From NCBI GenBank assembly GCA_041494445.1, contig JBGQAU010000120.1:1-5980 (forward strand): a stretch of DNA of 5,980 nt, in the 5' to 3' direction. Positions 1-4,049 of this stretch are shown piece by piece (position 1 is the stretch's first letter; each line of letters begins with the position of its first letter). The DNA comes from JAIQFR01 sp041494445. GTDB lineage: Bacteria; Acidobacteriota; Polarisedimenticolia; Polarisedimenticolales; JAIQFR01. Both the position numbers and the translations under genes were made by a program. The notes under the pieces were generated by a model. The model had not been told where the DNA came from, did not search any database, and saw nothing but the letters and a program-made list of their open reading frames with translations.

Positions 1-1
1 C

Positions 2-139
2 GACCTGATCCTCAAGATCAATCGCTACCTCCAGCTCTATAATGACAACCCGCGACCCTTCACCTGGACGAAATCAGCCAACGAAATCTTCGAGACCATG
101 TACGCCATGTGCAAAGCTACTTCCGAGTCGGCACACTAG
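2..139 (+). CDS. IS630-family transposase, C-terminal fragment (5' end outside window)
   Basis: The open frame enters from the left edge and ends at TAG 137-139, giving 45 residues that begin DLILKINRYLQLYND. The pattern 'I..Y...YN.NP.PF.WTK.A.EI' is the characteristic C-terminal tail of IS630/Tc1-mariner-type DDE transposases, as known for that family. These enzymes cut and rejoin insertion-sequence ends, usually at TA dinucleotides. The catalytic DDE residues lie upstream of the window, so activity cannot be judged. The stop codon overlaps the stop codon of the convergent XRE gene (TAG on each strand sharing CTAG at 136-139), which leaves no room for a terminal inverted repeat between the two genes. 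The element's right end must therefore lie inside or beyond the XRE gene, or has been lost. Family assignment is fairly sure; integrity is unknown. Confidence 0.85.
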   Translation, partial: DLILKINRYLQLYNDNPRPFTWTKSANEIFETMYAMCKATSESAH

Positions 140-513
140 GACCTTCTCACAAGCTCGGCCAAGGCTGTCAGTTCCTTCTCCGTCAGATCTTCTTTCCGCG
201 CCACGCGGAACAGGAGTGGCAGCCGTTCGGCTGCTTTTGGATCGTCCGCGAGGTCCCTCGGGATTCGTCCGCCTTCCACGGCCGCAAGATCAACCATCTC
301 GTGCCATGGCGCAGAACCCCGACGAATCTTGAGCACCGCTGCGAACGCTCCCAGGGTGTCCAGGTCCTGGGGGGGCGGAAGCACGCTTCTCTCGTACTTG
401 CTCAAGTTCCCGGCGTCCACTCCGGTTTCCAAAGCGAATGCCCGGAGCGTGTAGCCCGCCTCGATGCGCCGGATCTTGAGCCACGGACCGAACCTCGGGC
501 GCTTGGTGGTCAT
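136..513 (-). CDS. XRE-family helix-turn-helix transcriptional regulator
   Basis: This is a 125-residue protein. Residues 8-62 form a Cro/C1-type HTH domain: WLKIRRIEAGYTLRAFA is followed by the recognition-helix region GVDAGNLSKYER and a proline-rich turn (PPP, 46-48). The C-terminal half (70-125) is helical and includes DLAAVEGGRIPRDL and a LPLLFRVARKEDLTEKEL tail, which is common in XRE antitoxin-like or prophage regulators. The start at 513 is preferred over an in-frame ATG at 573 because AGGGAGGGAG lies just upstream and the longer form would translate through the operator palindrome. It is probably a DNA-binding autorepressor, since its promoter sits in a perfect palindrome. No toxin gene is visible upstream or downstream, so it appears to be an orphan. 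The tail looks complete, ending in LVRRS, and its stop overlaps that of the convergent transposase. The fold is sure; the target and role are inferred. Confidence 0.85.
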   Translation of the reverse strand: MTTKRPRFGPWLKIRRIEAGYTLRAFALETGVDAGNLSKYERSVLPPPQDLDTLGAFAAVLKIRRGSAPWHEMVDLAAVEGGRIPRDLADDPKAAERLPLLFRVARKEDLTEKELTALAELVRRS

Positions 514-514
514 G

Positions 515-562
515 TTTGGCTCCCTCCCTGTTGTATGATCATACAACAGGGAGGGAGCCAAA
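515..562. repeat. Perfect 48-bp spacerless palindrome; probable operator of the XRE gene
   Basis: Two 24-bp arms meet with no spacer. Every pair from 515/562 to 538/539 is complementary, and symmetry ends at 514/563. The AT-rich core is TTGTATGATCATACAA (531-546), flanked by purine/pyrimidine blocks CTCCCTCCCTG and CAGGGAGGGAG. One end lies one base from the XRE start codon. The palindrome contains the putative -10 box at its centre and the Shine-Dalgarno sequence in one arm. A dimeric HTH protein binding the core would block its own promoter. The length and perfection exceed a normal operator. It could also be two abutting copies of a mobile-element end, or less likely a fold-back artefact. 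Confidence 0.9.
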
Positions 563-566
563 GCAA
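538..566 (-). promoter_or_regulatory. Putative promoter of the XRE regulator gene
   Basis: On the minus strand, TTGCTT (566-561) is followed after 17 bp by TATGAT (543-538). This predicts a start near 531 and a leader of about 18 nt carrying AGGGAGG before the ATG at 513. The -10 hexamer lies on the centre of the 48-bp palindrome, a layout that fits autorepression. The -10 match is good (5/6) and the -35 match is weak (3/6). Confidence 0.5.
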
Positions 567-576
567 GAGTCATTTT

Positions 577-672
577 CCCGAAAGAGAGGCATCGAACCTC
601 AAGCGGTCGGGCGGAATCTCCGAACCCCGTGCCTCCAGGACACGTCAGCCGCCGAGAAGGCTGATGCGTGGG
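577..672 (-). other. Degenerate class-II tRNA-like cloverleaf (possible tRNA remnant)
   Basis: Four stem-loops follow each other on the minus strand in tRNA order. A D-arm-like hairpin has the 6-bp stem TCAGCC/GGCTGA (664-645) and GG in its loop. A 5-bp anticodon-like arm, CGTGT/GCACG with loop CCTGGAG, follows at 644-628. A long variable-arm-like hairpin lies at 627-609 (GGG/CCC plus CGGA/TCCG). Then comes a canonical T-loop TTCGATG closed by GAGG/CCTC (600-586). The flanking acceptor strands pair for only about three bases, position 33 would be C rather than U, and no CCA follows. It is therefore not a working standard tRNA. It may be a decayed or mobile-element-borne class-II tRNA, a tRNA mimic, or chance. 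The anticodon cannot be assigned safely. Confidence 0.35.
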
Positions 673-979
673 GCCAAAACCAGCGGGATGCCAACGAGAT
701 CAGTTCTCGGGTGGCAATCGGTGGCCCACGCGAGGACGGTCGGCCGCACCCCAGACGCAAGAAATAGTCTCGCTCAGTCGGTGGCTGCTCGAACCGGCCG
801 CTCGTCGGACGACACCAAGATGCCACCGCGAGCGAAGGAAGCGTGCGAGAGGGGGCCCCAGCACCCCGTTGGGGCCCACGCTAGGGAACCTAGGGGCATG
901 GTCCGGTTTTCGTCGTTCTCCCTGGTGCTTGAAAGTCGCCGGCCGATTCTCGTTGCGCCTCTCGATCCCGCGGGCGTCT
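673..979. other. Intergenic stretch with no recognisable gene
   Basis: I recognise no protein or RNA gene here. Open frames on both strands have compositions unlike real proteins and no family motifs. The stretch contains a strong hairpin (853-877), a small adjacent one (881-893, CTAGG/CCTAG), and a 13-base stretch at 772-784 that matches the D-arm of tRNA-Lys at 12 positions. It may be eroded mobile-element DNA. Confidence 0.5.
853..877. repeat. Strong GC hairpin, possible transcript end for the 980-1744 gene
   Basis: Arms GGGCCCCA (853-860) and TGGGGCCC (870-877) enclose a 9-nt loop. The hairpin lies about 100 nt past the stop of the leftward secreted-protein gene, so it would fold in that transcript. 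No U-tract follows on either strand, so an intrinsic terminator role is uncertain. It may instead be a stabilising 3' end or a repeat remnant. Confidence 0.35.
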
Positions 980-1744
980 CTACCGTTGCGGCGGGGAGAG
1001 CTTGAACTCGAATGCCTCCTTCCCAATCGGAACAGTGACGAGGTATTCGTCCGCCTTCTTCTTCTTGAAATGCACGATGCCGTGGTAGGAGCCGCCGGGT
1101 TCTATGGTCTGGGTTCTCGCCAGGACTGCGGAAAGCGCGTTGACTTTGGATTCAAGATCCGCTCGGCGGGCCGCCAGCTGATCGTCTTTTTCTTTCTTTG
1201 CCTCTGCCTTTTCCGCATCAGACGGGTAGGTCGTAACCGTCCCGTTGTATCTCCCGTTGACGTTCGCACCGTTCGCGTAGTTTCGCTCGGAGTAGGTCCC
1301 GGATACCTGACTCTGCTTGGGCTCGGGACCGTCGTCAAGCGCCGCGGACAAGGAGTCGAGCGCGTTCCCCAGACCGTTCCAACGCCGGATTCGTTTCTCC
1401 ACTTCCTGTGCCGTGTACGTCTTGAGCGGAATCCGTTCCTCGCCTTCCCCGCGCCGCACGACGGCTGTCGTGGCAATCTGCTCGGGCCAGAACGTCACGG
1501 GGCTTGTGGTTTCATTCACGACTTCGACGCCCAACTGAAGATCGGAAAGCGTGGACTCGCATTGGCCAGGTTTCAGGAGGACGGCCGACACGCGAAGACC
1601 GCCCGCGGAACTCACGAGGACAGCGCGACCATTGACCCAGCGTGTCTCGGTCTCTGCGCTCACGGAATCGCTGAGGAGAACTCCGAGCAGTGCCAGTGGC
1701 ACGAGTGCCAGCGAGAACAATCCGGGGACGTCACGGCTCCGCAT
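980..1744 (-). CDS. Secreted protein of unknown function, Ig-like with coiled-coil insertion
   Basis: This 254-residue protein is not recognised as a named family. Residues 1-30 form a Sec signal peptide: MRSRD, then a hydrophobic core FSLALVPLALLGVLL, with likely cleavage after SVSA. Residues 40-110 look like beta strands (LQLGVEVVNETTSPVTFWPEQI), as in DUF4352-like or Ig-like accessory domains. Residues 112-139 and 177-212 are helical and charged, probably coiled coil, and flank a Gly/Asn/Tyr-rich linker (148-174). The end (213-249, TIEPGGSYHGIVHF then EYLVTVPIGKEAFEFKL) resembles the closing strands of the same sandwich, so the helical part looks like an insertion. ATG 1744 is preferred over an in-frame ATG at 1813 because GGAAGGGG precedes it and the signal peptide starts there. 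It is probably periplasmic or surface-associated. It stands alone as a leftward unit. Composition is less GC-rich than the genes right of 2357. Confidence 0.7.
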   Translation of the reverse strand: MRSRDVPGLFSLALVPLALLGVLLSDSVSAETETRWVNGRAVLVSSAGGLRVSAVLLKPGQCESTLSDLQLGVEVVNETTSPVTFWPEQIATTAVVRRGEGEERIPLKTYTAQEVEKRIRRWNGLGNALDSLSAALDDGPEPKQSQVSGTYSERNYANGANVNGRYNGTVTTYPSDAEKAEAKKEKDDQLAARRADLESKVNALSAVLARTQTIEPGGSYHGIVHFKKKKADEYLVTVPIGKEAFEFKLSPPQR

Positions 1745-1819
1745 GGTCCCACCCCTTCCGACCGTCGGATCGCGTCGGTGCGACTCCCTGATCGTGGCGG
1801 CGACTGTCGCCATTGTTCC

Positions 1820-1847
1820 AATATAGGTGCCGACTTCGACGCGTCCA
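1820..1847 (-). promoter_or_regulatory. Possible promoter of the secreted-protein gene
   Basis: On the minus strand, TGGACG (1847-1842) is followed after 16 bp by TATATT (1825-1820). This would give a start near 1812 and a leader of about 68 nt to ATG 1744. Its position agrees with the shorter start. Support is the hexamer match only. Confidence 0.3.
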
Positions 1848-2009
1848 GCCTTAAGGTAGTTGTGCGGGTCTTCGGCAGAGGGGACGTTTCTGCTCAGCCG
1901 CCAGCGTTGGCACAGCCAGGGTCTCTACCCAGGGCCGTTCGCGGGATTGTCGAGGGGAGCCCAAGACCAGGCGGCCCCGAATGCTTGCGTCAGCGCGGTT
2001 CACCCCTTC

Positions 2010-2366
2010 ATGTCGCCCAGGGAGCGGAACCGGATTTCCCAGAAGACGAAGGCGGCTGCCAAGGCCGCCGGCTTGAGCGGGGTGACCTTTCACACGCTGC
2101 GCCACACCGCGGGGTCCTGGATGGCGCAAGCGGGTCACTCCGCCGTGCAGATCGCCAAGGTTCTCGGACACGCCACCACCGCGACGACCGACCGCTACAT
2201 GCACCTGTCCCCGTCTCACCTGCGCAGCGCCGGGAATGCAGTGGAGGCCGCCCTCGATGTACCCGCCACCCAGTCGGCCACCAATTTGATTTCGCCGGAT
2301 CCCGCCAAGAACGACCCCGCCGGAAGTGCTATGCTTACCACGACTTCCGCGCACGCGGGCCGTTAG
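2010..2366 (+). pseudogene. Tyrosine recombinase (phage-type integrase), C-terminal catalytic fragment
   Basis: The frame is open from before 1860 but looks like an integrase only from about 2010 (MSPRERNRISQK). It carries the second half of the tyrosine-recombinase active site. HTLRH (2091-2105) supplies the family's H-x-x-R, LGH (2163-2171) the second histidine, and DRYMHLSP has the nucleophile Tyr at 2196-2198. The upstream catalytic arginine, core-binding domain and DNA-binding arm are missing. An intact enzyme has roughly 300-400 residues, while only about 85 recombinase-like residues remain, so it cannot work alone. After EAAL (about 2255) the frame continues for some 36 residues without family similarity and stops at TAG 2364-2366, inside the tRNA-Lys gene. 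It is probably a relic of an element once integrated at this tRNA. No ribosome-binding site is evident at any candidate start. Confidence 0.8.
2327..2335 (+). promoter_or_regulatory. Extended -10 promoter of tRNA-Lys, inside the recombinase relic frame
   Basis: TGC followed by TATGCT (2330-2335) is an extended -10 element. It lies about 21 bp before the tRNA's first base and predicts a start near 2342. No good -35 hexamer is seen at 16-18 bp spacing (AAGAAC at 2307-2312). The spacing to the tRNA matches that of the tRNA-Glu promoter in this window. Confidence 0.45.
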
Positions 2367-2432
2367 CTCAGTCGGTAGAGCATCAGCCTTTTAAGCTGAG
2401 GGTCGCTGGTTCGAGTCCAGCACGGCTCACCA
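2357..2432 (+). tRNA. tRNA-Lys (anticodon TTT)
   Basis: This is a complete 76-nt class-I tRNA. The acceptor stem is GGGCCGT/ACGGCTC with one G-T wobble. The D-stem is GCTC/GAGC. The anticodon stem is TCAGC/GCTGA with loop CTTTTAA, so the anticodon is TTT, decoding AAA and AAG lysine codons. The variable loop is GGGTC, and the T-arm is GCTGG-TTCGAGT-CCAGC. Discriminator A73 (2429) and CCA (2430-2432) are encoded. The first ten bases also encode the last residues and stop of the recombinase relic. Confidence 0.97.
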
Positions 2433-2449
2433 ATCAAATCGCAGCGACG

Positions 2450-2458
2450 TGTTAAGAT
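2450..2458 (+). promoter_or_regulatory. Possible extended -10 upstream of the TonB-like gene
   Basis: TGT followed by TAAGAT (2453-2458) lies between tRNA-Lys and ATG 2477. It predicts a start near 2465 and a very short leader of about 12 nt. No -35 match is seen. The gene could alternatively be reached by read-through from tRNA-Lys, as only 44 nt separate the two. Confidence 0.35.
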
Positions 2459-2476
2459 CCTCGGGGCGATCATTTT

Positions 2477-3472
2477 ATGCTCTCACGGAACTTCTTAGCC
2501 GGCGCGCGCGCGGCGGTCGCGATCTCGCTGACCGCAATGGCGACCCTGCCGCTCGCTGAGCCCGCCCGGGCGGCCGAGGCGGCGCCCTGCTCGAAGTACG
2601 CGCTCCACGGCGTCGTCCCGGGGATGCGCCCCAGCGAGGTCCGCAAGAAGATGGGCGGCCGCGGAGATTCCACGGACGTGGCTCCGGGTCCGTTCGGCCC
2701 GGCGACCTTCGTCACCTACCCGACGCGCGCCGCGGGCACGATCCTCGTGCAGTACGACCGGGACCTCCAGAAGGCGTCCGAGGCGCGGGTCGCCGGCGTT
2801 CTGGTCCGCGGCGGCGAGGGGGCCGCCGACCCGGCGAGCTTCGCGCGCATGCTGCTCGAGACCTTCGGCGAGCCCACCGCAGGCCGGGACTTCCTCGACG
2901 GCGGGCTCCGGTCGGGAACGGCGGTCTGGACGGACCGGGCGTGCGACGCCGAGGTGACCGCGTTCCGCGGCGAGAGCGAGTGGTGGCAGCCGGGCGCGGG
3001 CCAGCTCAGCGTAGAGGTCCGGTCGCTCCGGTACGCCGAGGCCCTCGCGTCGTGGAAGCGGACGGGAGAGGCCTTGCCGCCGGGCGCGGCCGCGTCGCCT
3101 CCCGTTCCATCGGCGCCCGAGACCCTGGTCCTGCTGGTCTCCCCCGAGCCCGAGAAGGTCACCGCGCCCTCGGCCGAGCCGGCCGCGGCCAGGACGGACA
3201 CGACGATTCCGGTCCGCATCCCCGAGGCGTGTCCGCCTCCGAAGTTCCCGGCGGCTCAACCGAGCCTGAGGGTGGGCGCGCGCGTTCTCGTCCGCGCCCT
3301 CGTGCGCGACGACGGCTCCGTCGCGGACGTCAAGGTGCTCGAGACCAATCGACCGCACGCCGGTTTCGAGGAGGCCGCGGTGGAGGCGGTGCGGCGATGG
3401 CGATTCGTCCCGGGCACGCAAGGCGGTGCGCCGGTCGAGGCGTCCACGGATCTCTGGATCGATTTCCAGTAA
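2477..3472 (+). CDS. Secreted TonB-family protein with C-terminal TonB domain
   Basis: This is a 331-residue protein. Residues 1-32 form a signal peptide: MLSRNFLAGARA, then hydrophobic AVAISLTAMATLPLA, with AxA-type sites at ARA-AEA. Residues 38-192 form a domain opening YALHGVVPGMRPSEVRKKMG, an 'xG-(I/V)-xPGM-xxxEV' start seen in some secreted proteins, with Cys38 and Cys156 as a possible disulfide. Residues 196-245 are a Pro/Ala-rich linker, as in TonB proteins. Residues 250-331 are the TonB C-terminal domain: RVGARVLVRALV, DDGSVADVKVLETN, GFEEAAVEAVRRWRF and a final WIDF strand. In canonical TonB this domain contacts TonB-dependent outer-membrane transporters. Here the N-terminus looks cleavable and lacks a TonB-type anchor, so coupling to ExbB/ExbD is doubtful and no exbBD lies nearby. 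The Shine-Dalgarno before ATG 2477 is weak (GGGG only). Confidence 0.8.
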   Translation: MLSRNFLAGARAAVAISLTAMATLPLAEPARAAEAAPCSKYALHGVVPGMRPSEVRKKMGGRGDSTDVAPGPFGPATFVTYPTRAAGTILVQYDRDLQKASEARVAGVLVRGGEGAADPASFARMLLETFGEPTAGRDFLDGGLRSGTAVWTDRACDAEVTAFRGESEWWQPGAGQLSVEVRSLRYAEALASWKRTGEALPPGAAASPPVPSAPETLVLLVSPEPEKVTAPSAEPAAARTDTTIPVRIPEACPPPKFPAAQPSLRVGARVLVRALVRDDGSVADVKVLETNRPHAGFEEAAVEAVRRWRFVPGTQGGAPVEASTDLWIDFQ

Positions 3473-3477
3473 GCGTT

Positions 3478-3492
3478 CCGCCGCGCCGGCGG
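3478..3492 (+). terminator. Hairpin just after the TonB-like gene, possible weak terminator
   Basis: Arms CCGCCG and CGGCGG enclose loop CGC, 5 nt after the stop codon. Only two T residues follow before a GC run, so an intrinsic terminator is not assured. The hairpin abuts the -35 box of the tRNA-Glu promoter. Confidence 0.35.
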
Positions 3493-3521
3493 TTGCCCGG
3501 GGCGGGGCTTTCCGCTAGACT
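3493..3521 (+). promoter_or_regulatory. Promoter of tRNA-Glu
   Basis: TTGCCC (3493-3498) is followed after 17 bp by TAGACT (3516-3521), each matching consensus at four of six positions. The predicted start near 3528 leaves a 15-nt 5' leader before the mature tRNA at 3543. A GGGGCGGGGC block fills much of the spacer. Confidence 0.55.
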
Positions 3522-3542
3522 TCCAAGTCGCTTCCCGATTGG

Positions 3543-3620
3543 GTCCCCATCGTCTAGTCTGGCCTAGGACACCACCCTTTCAAGGTGGCGACACGGGTTC
3601 GAATCCCGTTGGGGACACCA
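3543..3620 (+). tRNA. tRNA-Glu (anticodon TTC)
   Basis: This is a complete 78-nt tRNA. The acceptor stem GTCCCCA/TGGGGAC has seven Watson-Crick pairs. The D-arm has a large loop (AGTCTGGCCT). The anticodon stem is CCACC/GGTGG with loop CTTTCAA, giving anticodon TTC, which decodes GAA and GAG. The T-arm is ACGGG-TTCGAAT-CCCGT. A73 (3617) and CCA (3618-3620) are encoded. It converges on the osmC-family gene, whose stop codon begins 4 nt past the CCA. Confidence 0.97.
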
Positions 3621-3624
3621 CGCT

Positions 3625-4035
3625 TCACATGTACTCGAACGCGAGGTCGATCTCGGTCCCCGGGCCGAGCGAGGCCGTCACCGGGCACTCGCGGGCGGCC
3701 AGCTCCATGATGGCGCGGGCGCGGGGCTCGAGGCTCGCCGGCAGCTCGATCCTCGCGGTCAGCTTTCCGATGTGGCGGCGGGGGACCGACGACATCTCCT
3801 TCAGCACCTCGGCGCGCGCGCCGCGGATGTCGAGGCCCCGGTTCCGCGCGGCGATCCCCATCGTCGTGAGGATGCAGGTCGCGAGGGCGGCGGCGACCAG
3901 GTCGGTGGGGGAGAACCGCTCGCCCTTCCCCTGGTTGTCCGCGGGGGCGTCCGTGGCGATCCGGTCGCGGGAGGGCACGTGCAACACCGCGCAATGAAGG
4001 TCGCCCTCGTAGACGGCTTCGATCTTGACGGCCAT
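3625..4035 (-). CDS. OsmC/Ohr-family peroxide-reducing protein
   Basis: This is a 136-residue protein, near the usual OsmC length of about 140. OsmC-family members are cytoplasmic, homodimeric thiol peroxidases that reduce organic hydroperoxides with a pair of cysteines. Both are present: Cys54 in FSPTDLVAAALATCILTTMG and Cys117 in AARECPVTASLG. The segment KGERFSPTDL is the typical entry to the central helix, and the end EIDLAFEYM is the usual last strand. An extra Cys15 is not a family hallmark. ATG 4035 has a strong Shine-Dalgarno (AGGAGA, 6 nt away). It starts 14 nt after the stop of the fused membrane protein on the same strand, so the two are probably one operon. The substrate is not predictable. 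The subgroup looks more like the general OsmC/YhfA-type than classic Ohr, which is a judgement from motif wording only. Confidence 0.9.
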   Translation of the reverse strand: MAVKIEAVYEGDLHCAVLHVPSRDRIATDAPADNQGKGERFSPTDLVAAALATCILTTMGIAARNRGLDIRGARAEVLKEMSSVPRRHIGKLTARIELPASLEPRARAIMELAARECPVTASLGPGTEIDLAFEYM

Positions 4036-4049
4036 CGAGTTCTCCTGGG

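Noticed and set aside
136..513. Toxin-antitoxin system built on the XRE regulator.
   Set aside because: No small toxin-like gene is present on the same strand. Upstream is the palindrome and the tRNA-like region, and downstream is the convergent transposase.
516..767. Forward open frame whose start gives APSLLYDHTTGREP, the same peptide as the extended reverse XRE frame.
   Set aside because: Identical peptides on both strands are a by-product of the perfect palindrome, and the rest has no protein-like features.
772..784. GCTCAGTCGGTGG matches the tRNA-Lys D-arm (2366-2378) at 12 of 13 bases, a possible attachment-site copy.
   Set aside because: It is too short, one match of this size is plausible by chance in about 2 kb, and known tRNA attachment sites usually involve the anticodon or T-arm portion.
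109..1005. Long forward frame of 298 codons across the XRE gene and the following spacer.
   Set aside because: It is antisense to the well-supported XRE gene, has no family motifs, and crosses the palindrome and hairpins. It is a high-G+C shadow.
1690..1712. Short GTGCC/GGCAC inverted repeat with a nearby repeated GTGCCAG.
   Set aside because: It lies inside the signal-peptide coding region, where Ala/Leu codon repetition explains it.
1860..2009. Possible frameshifted upstream part of the recombinase; another forward frame reads GEPKTRRPRML near 1953-1985, resembling an integrase 'KTRRS' stretch.
   Set aside because: The resemblance is a few residues, the distance to HTLRH is much too short, and no further integrase motif is found in any frame.
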